From positions 1 through 59,015 of the forward strand of contig NZ_JAGPYN010000027.1 in assembly GCF_018069805.1 (NCBI RefSeq): a stretch of DNA of 59,015 nt, read 5' to 3'. Numbering within the stretch: the first letter of the stretch is position 1; each line of letters starts with the position of its first letter. Origin of the DNA: Pseudoalteromonas ostreae. GTDB lineage: Bacteria > Pseudomonadota > Gammaproteobacteria > Enterobacterales > Alteromonadaceae. The notes under the pieces were generated by a model that was not told where the DNA came from, did not search any database, and was given only the letters and a program-made list of their open reading frames with translations. The translations under genes and the position numbers were made by a program. Positions 1-10,400 of this stretch are shown in pieces.

Positions 1-82
1 ACCACAACCTACGGTAGTTAATTTAACGACGGACTATTCTGTTTTCCTAGAACCTCGCTCCTTTTCCCTTGCAACTTGTCGC

Positions 83-847
83 TTACCTCGCACTAACCCC
101 TTTATGCTCAGCTTGCGCGAGTTGTATATATTTACGCTCAACTAGTTGTGATAGCGGCACGAGTTCAAAACCTTGTTGTTCAAGTTCGGGTAGCATGCGC
201 TGTAAAAATTCAATGGTTTCAGGGTAAGGGTGGGCAATCGCGATGGCGAAGTTATAACGTTCGGCTTTATATTTTAATTCGTTGAGGCGAAATTGCAGCT
301 GTTGTTCATTAACTATGTTATCTAAAAACACATGGCGGCCAACATTTTCAACGCCATATAAGTTGGCAACATTTTGCGCTTGGCTTAAGCCAGTCGTGCG
401 GCTATCTAAAAAGTACAGGTTGCGCTTTTTCAGCACTTCCATAGTCCATTTCATGGGCAGGCTTTCTTGAGTAAGTGATGAGCCCATATGATTATTTACA
501 CCTTTCACCTGAGGTAAGGTTGCAAGCGCATTGCCGAGAGTGATTTGTAATTGTTCTTTGCTCATATCGCTGGTAAGTGCGCCGGGGCCAAGTGCTTTAC
601 TGTTATCCAGTGCTTGCATGGGAATATGTAGCAGTAATTCTTTATTTGATTTACTGGCTAAGCGCGCAAAAACTTGCGAATACGGGGTATGAGGCAAAAT
701 AGAGAACGATATTTTACCTGGTAAATTTAGGATTTCGAGGTCGCGTTGATGGTTGCCAATATCATCAATTACAATCGCTATTTGCTTATTTGCGGCAAGC
801 GTTGGCAAGCTAAAAAACAGCCAGAACAACCAAGTTAATTTTTTCAC
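83..847 (-). CDS. yibQ: Divergent polysaccharide deacetylase family protein (YibQ-like)
   Basis: A 254-residue secreted protein. The start is GTG at 847, followed by a Lys-Lys/hydrophobic signal peptide ending near ANA-type residues (LPTLAAN). The family (DUF610, NodB-like barrel) is recognised by IAIVIDDIGNH at about residue 23, the NNHMGS motif near residue 118 and a late AIAHPYPETI segment. These carry the Asp and His residues that bind metal in related deacetylases. The substrate is unknown for the family; a role in peptidoglycan or envelope polysaccharide is inferred. It is the last gene of a minus-strand operon gpmI-envC-S41 protease-yibQ, 42 bp after the protease. E. coli has the same gpmI-envC-yibQ order without the protease. 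Confidence 0.88.
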   Translation of the reverse strand: MKKLTWLFWLFFSLPTLAANKQIAIVIDDIGNHQRDLEILNLPGKISFSILPHTPYSQVFARLASKSNKELLLHIPMQALDNSKALGPGALTSDMSKEQLQITLGNALATLPQVKGVNNHMGSSLTQESLPMKWTMEVLKKRNLYFLDSRTTGLSQAQNVANLYGVENVGRHVFLDNIVNEQQLQFRLNELKYKAERYNFAIAIAHPYPETIEFLQRMLPELEQQGFELVPLSQLVERKYIQLAQAEHKGVSAR

Positions 848-889
848 GTTTCTAATTTTTATTATCTTTTTTATAGTGAGCTAAAAGCT

Positions 890-2149
890 TTATTTCATAG
901 TTAATAGCTGCTGTGCTTTTAATAACAGTGGATCAGCTGAGTCTGTGTGTGACCATAGCTGATCGTCATTTCCTTGTTCGTTTTTTATTATAACTACTTT
1001 ATCAATTTGCGAAAGGGTTGATTGATTAATCGCCACGTCGGGGGTGACTCCAATCCCCTCAATAGATTGACCCGATGGGGTAAAGTATTTTGCAGTGGTT
1101 AGTTTTAGGGCTGTATTACCATTGCCTAATGGGATCAAAGATTGCACCGATCCTTTGCCAAATGATTGACTGCCAATTAGTGTGGCACGGTGATTGTCTT
1201 TAAGTGCAGCGGCTAAAATCTCTGCTGCTGAGGCTGAGTTTTCATTAATAAGTACGACGATTGGCGCACCATTTAAAATGTCACCTTTTTTGGCGCGAAA
1301 GTGCTGGTTTGCATCATAAAAGCGACCTTTGGTGGTGACTATGGTGCCACTTTGTAAAAATAGATCTGATACCGCTACAGCACTTTGTAATGTGCCGCCA
1401 GGGTTATCGCGTAAATCGAGCACTAAACCTGTAAGTGGATTACCGTAATGGCTTTGCAGTGCTGTTATCTGCCGCGCAACATCGTGCAAGGTGTGATTGC
1501 TGAAGCTATTTATTGCCAAATAGCCAATACCAAACTCTGATAACGAACTGCTGACACTCTCTAGGTTAATCTCTGATCTAGTTAGGGTAAAATAAATGGG
1601 TTGTGGTGAATTACTTCGTTTAATCGTTAAGGTCACCGTTGCGGTATCACTATCTTTAATCATTTGCGCAACTTGATTAATGTCTTTATATGCGATTGTT
1701 TGCTGATTAACGGCAAGTAGCACATCATTCATTTGTACTCCGGCAATGGCTGCGGGAGAATCTTTAATCGTGTTTACAATAACAATTCTTTGTTGTTGCT
1801 GTTTTACTTCAATCCCAAGGCCTGTATAGCGGCCGTTAGTGCTGCTAAATAGCGCTTCTAACTCGTGTTCATCAAGGTACTTAGAGTATGGGTCTAGCTG
1901 TGCAAGCAGGGCTTCAAATTGTTGGCTGCTTTCAAAGCTTTGTTGCAAAGCTAAGTCTTCAACATAATAGGCGTGGATATTAAAGAGGATTTCGTTTTTT
2001 TGTTGGCTTTTTAAATCGCCCACCGAGGTCACTGCAAAGCTATTAAAACTCAGGCACAAAAAAACACTAACGAATAATAAATAGCTTATTAGAATGCGGT
2101 TAAAAGCAGAGTATTGTAACCGCTGTATATGTAATTGTGTATTTAGCAT
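890..2149 (-). CDS. S41 family C-terminal processing peptidase (CtpA/Prc type)
   Basis: A 419-residue periplasmic serine protease anchored or exported by an N-terminal hydrophobic segment (residues about 19-40). A PDZ domain follows (YTGLGIEV near residue 108, then DSPAAIAGVQMNDVLLAVN). The S41 core has the catalytic serine in ENSASAAEILA near residue 305 and the lysine in SFGKGSVQSL near residue 330, giving the Ser-Lys dyad. Proteases of this family trim or degrade envelope proteins, often peptidoglycan hydrolases or their regulators. Its place directly after envC (35 bp gap) suggests it may act on cell-wall hydrolase regulation, which is inference. An S41 gene here is typical of Vibrio and Alteromonadales but absent from the E. 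coli operon. Confidence 0.9.
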   Translation of the reverse strand: MLNTQLHIQRLQYSAFNRILISYLLFVSVFLCLSFNSFAVTSVGDLKSQQKNEILFNIHAYYVEDLALQQSFESSQQFEALLAQLDPYSKYLDEHELEALFSSTNGRYTGLGIEVKQQQQRIVIVNTIKDSPAAIAGVQMNDVLLAVNQQTIAYKDINQVAQMIKDSDTATVTLTIKRSNSPQPIYFTLTRSEINLESVSSSLSEFGIGYLAINSFSNHTLHDVARQITALQSHYGNPLTGLVLDLRDNPGGTLQSAVAVSDLFLQSGTIVTTKGRFYDANQHFRAKKGDILNGAPIVVLINENSASAAEILAAALKDNHRATLIGSQSFGKGSVQSLIPLGNGNTALKLTTAKYFTPSGQSIEGIGVTPDVAINQSTLSQIDKVVIIKNEQGNDDQLWSHTDSADPLLLKAQQLLTMK

Positions 2150-2184
2150 CAGCTGCTCCCAGTGGGGTGCAGCTGTTTAATCAA

Positions 2185-3324
2185 TTAAATGCGTCTGCAC
2201 CATGTTACAGGATTTACTGCGCGTCCTTTGTGGCGTATTTCAAAGTATAGACCAGAATTTGCTTGTCCGCCGCTTTGTCCAACTAAAGCGATTATATCGC
2301 CTTGGCGAACCATATCGCCGACGTCTTTTAACAGGGTTTGGGTATGACCGTATAAGCTCATAAAGCCGTCACCATGATCAAGTACAATCACCCAGCCATA
2401 GCCTTTTAACCAATCAGCAAATACAACTTGGCCATTGTGGACGCTATGCACATTATTGCCTTCATTAGCGCCGATTAATACGCCTTTCCAGTCAATGCCG
2501 CCGTGTTTTCGCTGTCCGAAGCTGTGTTCTATTTTACCTTTTGTTGGCCAATCTAACTTTCCTTTACTGCTTGCTAAGCCGAGTAGTTCAACCTTTTTAC
2601 TCTTCTCTTTTTCCAGCTCTTGTAAGGTTGTGACTAAGGTTTTTTCATTCTCTTTTAGGTAATCAATAGAGTTTTTAGTTGAGCTAAGTTTGGTTTTTAG
2701 CTCACTAATATTTGCTTTACGTTGCTGCTGTGCAGCTATTAGTGCTTGCTGGCGATTGGCTTGCTCTTTATGTAGAGCAACTAAATGAAGTTTGGTTTTT
2801 TCAAGTTCGGCTTGTACACCCGCTATTTCAATCTGGAGTGCTTTTAACTCATCAATTTGCTCAATACGCGCTTTGTTGAGGTAATTATAATAACTTAATG
2901 TGCGTTCAACCTGCGCGGTATTTTCTTGATTTAATAGCATTTTAGAGTAGTCATGTCCGCCAGACATATAGGCACTTTTAATTTGTGCGGCAAGGGCATG
3001 TTGTTGCTCTAGGCGTTTTTCCTCAAGTGCTTCAGCTTGCTGCTGTTGCTGCTTTTGTTGTTTTTCAGTATCGCGAATTGATTGCTCGGCAATATTCAGT
3101 GCCTTGGCATTTTTTGCGATCTCAAGTTCGTGCTGTTGCAGGTTCTTTTGCGATTTTTCGATGTCTTTACGCTGGGCGGCAAGTTCAGCTTGGCTTTGCT
3201 TTAATGCTGTTTGGATTTCGCTGAGATCTTTTTTAGTACGGTCTTCATTAGCGACAGCCGAAGCTGTCATCAATGAAGACATAATTAATGTACTAACAAC
3301 GAATTGTTTAACACATCTACGCAT
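2185..3324 (-). CDS. envC: Murein hydrolase activator EnvC
   Basis: A 379-residue periplasmic protein: signal peptide (residues 1-25), long Gln/Lys/Glu-rich coiled coil (about 30-245) and a C-terminal LytM/M23 domain. EnvC is recruited to the septum by FtsEX and activates the amidases AmiA and AmiB. The LytM domain keeps KHGGID near the start and LYGHTQ, but the final catalytic HxH motif reads SGLYFEIR, so its histidines are replaced. This fits a non-enzymatic activator rather than an active endopeptidase. It sits 3 bp downstream of gpmI, as in E. coli, and 35 bp upstream of the S41 protease. The ATG at 3324 gives the signal peptide. Confidence 0.93.
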   Translation of the reverse strand: MRRCVKQFVVSTLIMSSLMTASAVANEDRTKKDLSEIQTALKQSQAELAAQRKDIEKSQKNLQQHELEIAKNAKALNIAEQSIRDTEKQQKQQQQQAEALEEKRLEQQHALAAQIKSAYMSGGHDYSKMLLNQENTAQVERTLSYYNYLNKARIEQIDELKALQIEIAGVQAELEKTKLHLVALHKEQANRQQALIAAQQQRKANISELKTKLSSTKNSIDYLKENEKTLVTTLQELEKEKSKKVELLGLASSKGKLDWPTKGKIEHSFGQRKHGGIDWKGVLIGANEGNNVHSVHNGQVVFADWLKGYGWVIVLDHGDGFMSLYGHTQTLLKDVGDMVRQGDIIALVGQSGGQANSGLYFEIRHKGRAVNPVTWCRRI

Positions 3325-3327
3325 GGT

Positions 3328-4872
3328 TTATTTCAATGTCATGATTGGTGTGCCAGTCATCTCGCTCGGTTGTTCCATGCCCATTAAGTGCAACATGGTT
3401 GGCGCAACATCACTGAGCGCTTTGCCTTCGCTTGGAGTTGCATCACGACCAACATAAATGAAATGAACCGGTTCACTAGTGTGTGCGGTATGCGCTTGGC
3501 CAGTTTTAAGATTAGCCATTTGTTCAGCATTACCGTGATCAGCTGTAATTAATGCTTCACCACCAAACTCTTCAAGGGCAGCAACAACACGACCAATACA
3601 ATGATCAACCGCTTCACAGGCTTTTACTGCGGCTTCAAATACACCTGAGTGACCGACCATATCGCCATTTGGATAGTTACAAATAATTGCATCGTATTTA
3701 CCGCTTTTAATCGCCTCGACGAGTTTATCAGTGAGCATTTCTGAATTCATTTCAGGTTGTAAATCGTAAGTCGCAACTTGTGGTGATGGGATCAACTCAC
3801 GGGTTTCACCTTCAAATTCATCTTCACGTCCGCCACTGAAGAAAAACGTAACATGTGCATATTTTTCAGTTTCAGAAATACGTAGCTGTGTTTTATGGTG
3901 TTTTTCAAACCATTCACCCAATACATTAGTCAAAGGGACTGTGGCAAAGGCAGCTGGTGCGTCGATGTCTGCTGCATATTCGGTCAACATAACAAAGCCG
4001 CTTAGTGCGGGTGCTTTTTTCTTGGCGAAACCGTCAAAGTCTTTATCAACAAATGCGCGGGTCATTTCACGAGCACGGTCGGCTCTAAAGTTTAAGAAAA
4101 TAACCGTATCACCGTCATTAATTTGTACTGCGTCTTGGCCTTGTGCTGCAATGGTAGTTGCAGCAACAAACTCATCGTTTTCATCACGTTCGTAAGCCGC
4201 AGCTAATGCATCAACACCATTTTCGTAGCTATGTTGTGCGATCCCACTGACCATTAGGTCGTAGGCTTGTTCTACTCGGTTCCAACGATTATCGCGGTCC
4301 ATTGCGTAGTAGCGGCCAATGATCGATGCTAAGCGACCACAGTTTAATTTGCTAAACAGCGCTTCAATACGTTCAATTGACGCTTTTGCGCTGCGTGGTG
4401 GAGTATCTCGGCCATCTAAAAATGCATGAAAGTACACTTCTTTAGCGCCGCGCGCTGCAGCTAATTCAATTGCAGCTACAATATGATCTTCATGGCTATG
4501 CACACCGCCTGGGCTTAATAAACCCATTAAATGCACCGCTTTATCAGCATTCACTGCTTTATCAATGTTTTCAACTAACGTTGGATTATGTGCAAACTCA
4601 CCGTCGTTTATCGCTTTAGTGATACGGGTGAAATCTTGATAAACCACACGGCCAGCACCTAAGTTGACATGGCCTACTTCTGAGTTGCCCATTTGCCCAC
4701 CAGGAAGGCCAACATCTAAACCAGATGCAGAAATTAAGGTATGCGGGCGAGTTGCCCAAAGTTCATCTAAAACAGGGGTGTTAGCCGCTAAAATTGCATT
4801 ACTTTGGGTATCTTCACGGTATCCCCAACCATCTAAGATCATGAGTACGAGAGGTTTTTTATGCTGTGTCAT
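3328..4872 (-). CDS. gpmI: 2,3-bisphosphoglycerate-independent phosphoglycerate mutase
   Basis: A 514-residue cytosolic enzyme interconverting 3- and 2-phosphoglycerate in glycolysis and gluconeogenesis. It has an alkaline-phosphatase-like fold with two Mn ions. Diagnostic motifs are [10 protein letters not shown] at residue 11, the phosphoserine loop [17 protein letters not shown] near residue 60, the HSHEDH segment near residue 125 and the late metal-binding [11 protein letters not shown] near residue 445. Length is normal for the family. First gene of the minus-strand operon with envC, the S41 protease and yibQ. The 200 bp to the divergent yibN must carry promoters for both directions. Confidence 0.97.
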   Translation of the reverse strand: MTQHKKPLVLMILDGWGYREDTQSNAILAANTPVLDELWATRPHTLISASGLDVGLPGGQMGNSEVGHVNLGAGRVVYQDFTRITKAINDGEFAHNPTLVENIDKAVNADKAVHLMGLLSPGGVHSHEDHIVAAIELAAARGAKEVYFHAFLDGRDTPPRSAKASIERIEALFSKLNCGRLASIIGRYYAMDRDNRWNRVEQAYDLMVSGIAQHSYENGVDALAAAYERDENDEFVAATTIAAQGQDAVQINDGDTVIFLNFRADRAREMTRAFVDKDFDGFAKKKAPALSGFVMLTEYAADIDAPAAFATVPLTNVLGEWFEKHHKTQLRISETEKYAHVTFFFSGGREDEFEGETRELIPSPQVATYDLQPEMNSEMLTDKLVEAIKSGKYDAIICNYPNGDMVGHSGVFEAAVKACEAVDHCIGRVVAALEEFGGEALITADHGNAEQMANLKTGQAHTAHTSEPVHFIYVGRDATPSEGKALSDVAPTMLHLMGMEQPSEMTGTPIMTLK

Positions 4873-5072
4873 TTTGATTCCTGAAAATTAGCTCCTGTTT
4901 CAGCTAAGCATACCGTGTTTTGTAGTTATGATCAGCAATCAAAGCTGCATATTAAAATATTTCACTCTCTGGTAATTTCTAATCAAGCACGTATACTTGC
5001 GTGGCGAGGGCATTGCCCTTACGTTTAACCCCAGTGCTACAGGCGCGGGACAATTTTCATAGTGGAAGACGC

Positions 5073-5504
5073 ATGGATCAATATATTGAATTTGTCGGTA
5101 ATCATCCGATATTAAGTTTAGCTTGGGTTGCTTTAGTTGCACTCATCGTGGGCGGCTGGTTTAAAAGTAAGTTTTCAGCAATTCGTCAAATAAATCCGCA
5201 ACAATTAACGTTATTAATTAACCGTGAAGACGGTGTCGTTGTAGATATACGCACACAAAAAGAATTTAATAATGGTCGTATTGCTGGCGCTGAGCATATT
5301 AGCCCTGAAAAAGCGAAACAATCTGACTTCTCAAGCCTTGAAAAGTCTAAGAGTAAACCCATTATATTGGTATGTACCACAGGCATGACAGCCTCAGGTA
5401 TCGCAACTGCTATGCATAAAGCTGGTTTTGAATCAGTTTATGTTTTATCTGGTGGTATGGGTGCATGGCAAAGTGCTGGTCTACCAACGACAACAGGTCG
5501 CTAA
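5073..5504 (+). CDS. yibN: Rhodanese-like membrane protein YibN
   Basis: A 143-residue protein with one N-terminal membrane helix (ILSLAWVALVALIVGGW) and a cytosolic rhodanese domain. I chose ATG 5073 over upstream in-frame codons because it has a purine-rich ribosome site (tggaag) and matches the YibN N-terminus (FVGxHPILS). The active-site loop reads VCTTGMTASG, so the sulfur-accepting cysteine is present; from memory, the E. coli homologue lacks the equivalent Cys. Heads the conserved operon yibN-grxC-secB-gpsA. Its partner in protein export or sulfur transfer is not settled. Confidence 0.92.
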   Translation: MDQYIEFVGNHPILSLAWVALVALIVGGWFKSKFSAIRQINPQQLTLLINREDGVVVDIRTQKEFNNGRIAGAEHISPEKAKQSDFSSLEKSKSKPIILVCTTGMTASGIATAMHKAGFESVYVLSGGMGAWQSAGLPTTTGR

Positions 5505-5531
5505 TTTAGTTAGGCCGATAGAGGAATTGTT

Positions 5532-5789
5532 ATGAGTAATGTTGTTCTTTACACCAAAGCGTATTGCCCTTTTTGCCAACGAGCATTGGCATTGCTAACC
5601 AGTAAAGGTGTGCAATTTACAAATATAGACATTGGTGTGCAACCTGAATTACGCGATGAAATGATTGCCAAAGCAGGTGGCGCGAGCACAGTACCGCAAA
5701 TTTTTATTAATGATGAGCATATCGGCGGTTGTGACGACATGATGGCGATTGAAGCCCAAGGTAAACTTGACGCTAAGTTGAACGCTTAA
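5532..5789 (+). CDS. grxC: Glutaredoxin 3
   Basis: An 85-residue thioredoxin-fold protein that uses glutathione to reduce disulfides and mixed disulfides in the cytosol. The dithiol active site is YCPFCQ at residues 11-16. The glutathione-binding cis-proline segment STVPQIFI and the GGCDDMMA loop follow at about 52 and 65. Length is typical of class I bacterial glutaredoxins. It lies between yibN and secB with short gaps (27 and 38 bp), so co-transcription is likely. Confidence 0.96.
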   Translation: MSNVVLYTKAYCPFCQRALALLTSKGVQFTNIDIGVQPELRDEMIAKAGGASTVPQIFINDEHIGGCDDMMAIEAQGKLDAKLNA

Positions 5790-5827
5790 GCATTTATTAT
5801 AAAAACGATTAAAAGTTAGGAATTATC

Positions 5828-6316
5828 ATGAACGAAGAAAATCAGAACGTAGCAGCACAAGAAGAAACTGGCGCACAATTTACGATTCAACGTATTTACA
5901 CAAAAGACGTGTCTTTTGAAACGCCTAATTCACCTGCTATTTTCCAAAAAGAATGGACACCAGAAGTTAAGCTTGACCTTGATACACGTTCAAACAAATT
6001 AGACGAAGGCGTGTTTGAAGTCGTATTGGCATTGACTGTTACTGCTTCTATCGGTGAAGAAACGGCTTTTTTATGTGAAATTCAACAAGCTGGTATCTTC
6101 ACTATCGCTGAAGTTGAAGAAGTACAACTTGCGCATATGCTTGGCGCATTCTGCCCGAACGTATTGTTCCCGTACGCACGTGAAGCGGTATCTAACTTAG
6201 TTAACCGTGGTACATTCCCACAGCTTAACCTTGCACCTGTGAACTTTGATGCGTTATTCGCTCAATATATGCAGCAACGTGCAGCGCAAGCTGAACAGGC
6301 AACTGCAGACGCATAA
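5828..6316 (+). CDS. secB: Protein-export chaperone SecB
   Basis: A 162-residue acidic cytosolic chaperone, tetrameric in the family, that keeps precursor proteins unfolded and passes them to SecA. Recognisable family segments are [19 protein letters not shown] near the N-terminus, [20 protein letters not shown] around residue 100, and the [16 protein letters not shown] segment near 130. A ribosome site (ttagga) lies just upstream of ATG 5828. Third gene in yibN-grxC-secB-gpsA; the stop codon is 3 bp from the gpsA start. Confidence 0.97.
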   Translation: MNEENQNVAAQEETGAQFTIQRIYTKDVSFETPNSPAIFQKEWTPEVKLDLDTRSNKLDEGVFEVVLALTVTASIGEETAFLCEIQQAGIFTIAEVEEVQLAHMLGAFCPNVLFPYAREAVSNLVNRGTFPQLNLAPVNFDALFAQYMQQRAAQAEQATADA

Positions 6317-6319
6317 TTG

Positions 6320-7327
6320 ATGAATACAGCCAATTCAGCTGTTACTGTTTTAGGGGCGGGGTCTTATGGCACCGCCCTTGCTATTTGTTTAGCCCGAAAC
6401 GGTCACCAAGTGACACTTTGGGGTCGTAATAGCGATGACGTTGCCACGCTTGCAGCTGAGCGGAAAAATCAACGTTACCTACCTGATGTCACTTTTCCTG
6501 ACACTTTACACCTTGAAGCCGACTTACACACCGCAGTAACTGCAAGCCAAGTGATCTTGGTTGTTGTACCAAGTCATGCATTTGGCGATACGCTACAGCA
6601 AATTAAGCCTTCATTACTTGAAGGGGCACAAGTTGCATGGGCAACCAAAGGGCTTGAACCAGATACAGGCCGACTTTTGCAAGAAGTTGCCCAGCAAGAA
6701 TTAGGTGATGCTGTGCCACTTGCGGTTGTATCAGGCCCTACATTTGCTAAAGAAATGGCAATGGGTTTACCTACGGCTATTTCAGTGTCGTCAACATCAA
6801 CTGGCTTTGCAAAACAATTAGCTGAGCTATTGCATTGTGGTCGCTCATTTAGGGTCTATAACAATAATGATTTTATTGGTATTCAGCTCGGTGGCGCGGT
6901 TAAAAATGTGATTGCGATTGGTGCGGGCATGTCGGATGGTTTTGGTTTTGGTGCTAATGCGCGGACAGCTTTGATCACCCGAGGTTTGGCTGAACTATGC
7001 CGGTTAGGCTGTGCGCTGGGTGCTAAGTCAGAAACCTTTATGGGCATGGCAGGGTTGGGAGATTTGATCCTAACGTGCACCGATAATCAGTCTCGTAACC
7101 GTCGTTTTGGTTTAGCGCTTGGCAAAGGTGAAGGTGTTGAGCAAGCGATTGAATCAATTGGTCAAGTGGTCGAAGGTTACCGCAACACCAAAGAGGTTTA
7201 TTTACTGGCGCAACGCACCGGCATTGAAATGCCAATCACTGAGCAAATCTATCAGGTACTTTATGAAAATAAAGACGTGAAAGAAGCTGCGATGGCGTTG
7301 TTAGGTCGCGAGCAAAAATCTGAGTAA
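6320..7327 (+). CDS. gpsA: NAD(P)-dependent glycerol-3-phosphate dehydrogenase
   Basis: A 335-residue cytosolic enzyme that reduces dihydroxyacetone phosphate to sn-glycerol-3-phosphate for phospholipid synthesis. The Rossmann motif [11 protein letters not shown] is at residue 9; the substrate and catalytic segment [13 protein letters not shown] (catalytic Lys) and [13 protein letters not shown] lie near 190-215; [11 protein letters not shown] follows. I prefer ATG 6320 to the in-frame TTG at 6317. The gene begins 3 bp after the secB stop, so coupling to secB is likely. The secB-gpsA order is conserved in gammaproteobacteria. Confidence 0.97.
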   Translation: MNTANSAVTVLGAGSYGTALAICLARNGHQVTLWGRNSDDVATLAAERKNQRYLPDVTFPDTLHLEADLHTAVTASQVILVVVPSHAFGDTLQQIKPSLLEGAQVAWATKGLEPDTGRLLQEVAQQELGDAVPLAVVSGPTFAKEMAMGLPTAISVSSTSTGFAKQLAELLHCGRSFRVYNNNDFIGIQLGGAVKNVIAIGAGMSDGFGFGANARTALITRGLAELCRLGCALGAKSETFMGMAGLGDLILTCTDNQSRNRRFGLALGKGEGVEQAIESIGQVVEGYRNTKEVYLLAQRTGIEMPITEQIYQVLYENKDVKEAAMALLGREQKSE

Positions 7328-7337
7328 CAGTGCCTTG

Positions 7338-7379
7338 TAGCTGTCAGTGTTTATGAATTTGTATAAACACTGGCAGCTA
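7338..7379. terminator. Long hairpin between gpsA and the GGDEF-EAL gene
   Basis: An inverted repeat with two 17-bp arms (7338-7354 and 7363-7379) that pair except for one position, around an 8-nt loop. It lies between the convergent gpsA and GGDEF-EAL genes. There is no T-tract on either side, so it is not a textbook intrinsic terminator. It may end or protect transcripts. Its left arm begins with the same GTAG tetranucleotide that marks the REP-type palindromes of this window. Confidence 0.5.
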
Positions 7380-7400
7380 ACGGAGTAACTAAAGCGGAAT

Positions 7401-10400
7401 TTAATCATTACTCGAGCTAGATTGTTTTTTCTGGTTATTTTTTTCAATAAAAGCAGCTACTTTATCAGCATGAAGCGGGCGGCTATAGTAATAACCTTGC
7501 ATGGTATTACATCCCATTACATGCAGCATATAAGCCTGCTCCTTCGTTTCAACGCCTTCTGCAACGACATCTATTTTTAAGTATTTTGCCAGACGAATAA
7601 TGGTCGCGGTGATATTACGGTCCTGTTCACTATCAATAATATCTTTAATAAAAGAGCGATCTATTTTTAATGTATCTATTGGAAAACGCTTTAAATAACC
7701 AAGTGATGAATGCCCAGTGCCAAAGTCATCCAGTGCAATGGTAAAGCCAAGTGCTTTTAAGCGATTCATTTGCTGCTGGGCAAATTCAGGGTTATCCATC
7801 ATGGCACTTTCGGTGATTTCTAACTCAACACAGCGTGCTGGCACATCATAGTTTGTTAAACACTCGGTGAGAGTTTCGACTAAACTACTTTGCTGAAAGT
7901 GCAAGGCCGAAATGTTAATCGCCACTTTACCAAAACTTACTCCTTCATTACGCCATAATTCGAGCTGTTTAAATAACAGCTTCATTAGTAATAACGTCAG
8001 CGGAATAATCGCGCCATTTTGCTCCGCCAGCGGTATAAATTCATCCGGGCTAATAATACTGCCATCAGCTTGCGGCCAGCGTACTAATGCCTCAAAACCA
8101 TGAATTTGATCTTTATCTGCATTATATTTTACTTGGTAAAATAATTCGAAGTCTTGGTTTTCGATTGCCCTGAATAATGCACTTTCTTTGCTGAGTTCAT
8201 TAGAGTCTATGGTGTGTTTAGACTTATCAAAAAACTGATAATTATTGTGGCCCATCTTTTTAGCGTGGTTAAGCGCACTATTAGCACTGCGCATCAGTGC
8301 CTCGCTGTTATAACCGTTTTCTGGGTATCCGGCGATGCCACAGCAGGCAGAAATAAAGCTCTCAACACTATCAAGCATAAATGGTGTTTGGAATTGTTTG
8401 AGGATATTACCGGCCAGTTTTTTAGCGAAAAAAACGGTCTTACCTGAATATAAATAGGGCGGTACGAGTATAGCAAATTCATCACCTCCTAAGCGGGCCA
8501 AGGTATAACCAGAATCAAGATTACGAGTGAGTCTGCCTGCAACTTCTTTTAATAGTTCATCACCGATTGCGTGACCAAGGGATTCGTTAATTTTATTAAA
8601 ATTGTCTAAATCTATAAAAATAATTAATAATTTAGGGAAGTTGTTATTGCAGCTGGCAATTGCCATATTAACAGATTCAATAAAAATAGTGCGATTGGAT
8701 AGCCCTGTGACAGAATCTCGCGTGGTTAATTTTAGCATCGCACGTTCATTATTCTTACGTGCAGTTACATCTGAAAATAAGCCAATATAATGCGCGCTAC
8801 TAGTACGTAGGTTAGGGGTTTCTACTTTGGTTATCGATAAATCTAAGGCATAGGGCTGCCCATCTTTACGCAAATTCCAAATTTCGCCAGACCAATAACC
8901 ATCAACTTCTAGGTCATTATAAATGAGGCTTTCTAATTTTTTATCGCGACCGTTTACAGTAAATGCTTTTGGCTTTTTACCCGCAACATCAGCAAGCCTA
9001 AAACCACAGATTGTTGTAAATGCTTGATTTATTTTTGTTATTTGGAAGTGCTCATTGGCGATCCAAATGGCATCTTTTGATTGTATCATTAGCGCATTGA
9101 CTAAATTATGCTTAGCACTATTTTTTAATCTATAAACGATTAACAGCAGTAAAATAGCAAAAACAGCCACTAAAACGAGGTAATTGATCCAGTTAGGGAA
9201 GGTAAAAACCGTTTGTTTAATCATTAACACTAACGGTTCGGTATTTACTTGATTAAGATTTTTAACTTCAAGGTAAATATTCTGTTTATTACTTGTCAGT
9301 GACAGCATGGTTTGAGTCGTCGGCAGTGCTAGCCAATCGCCATTGGGATCGAGTCGGTAATTGAGCCGCATAGGTAAGAGGCTATTACTGCTAAACCAAA
9401 CAGAGATGCCTTTTAGCGGTTGGCTGGTATTTACTGCGTTGGTTGCTAAATGGTAATAGTCTTGGTCTTGCTCTTGATAGTGTAAAGTCAGATGACTGAT
9501 TAAAAAAGAGCTGTTTTGAGGTGGTACTTGTGTTGAATGCACTTCTAATAAAGTATTACCCGTTGGCGCAAACAACATTATTTTATCACGGTAGCTAACG
9601 CTAAAGAGTGATTTTGGAAGTTGCTCATAACTAATAGAATCATCAATATAAGCGGCAATACTATGAGTGGCATTTTCAACCCATAGGTTAGTGCTGGGTT
9701 TGTAGAGTTTTATCGCTTGAGAATCAACTATCCACAAAGCATTTTGTGGTGCTTCGTAAATGGCTGTGGTGTTAAATGTACTTACTTTATCAAAATTTAT
9801 CTCAAGTGTTATTTGCTGAGAATTTTCAGGTGCTTGCCATTGGCTCTGCCATAAGCCGTTACTTGTCGCAAGCCAAAGCCTTGCAGAGTTACGTTGATAA
9901 TACATAGCGTTGATCTTCCCGAGGGCTTCAGTTTCAAGCTCAAGGGCGGTGAGCTGTTGTTTAGCAATATAAAATAATTGCTCACCATTACTTGCTAAAT
10001 ATTGCTCGTCATTAAGGGATGTTAAAGCATTAATGTTACTAATTGGTAGTGTTTGGCTTTGTTGCTGCGTCGCAAAATCATATTTTATTAATTGTTTTTT
10101 GGTTGCTACCCACAGTGTTGTTGGGGCAGTTGAATGCAGCGCAGCAACTTGATCCTTTATTAATAAATCAAAAGTGAGGTTGCGGGCACTGTATAAATAT
10201 AAACCAGTGTCGGTTGCAACAGCCCATTTGTCTTCGCGCAGATAAGCGATGGTAATAATTTTTTTATGTTGTGTAAAATTACCTAACTGCTCCAACATGT
10301 CAAAGTATTGCTGCATACGCGGAGCTGGATTATCGGTGATAGGGGTTGTGATAATTTGCATTTCAGGAAGCTTTAGCCAGCTTTTAGTGGCAGTTTGCAG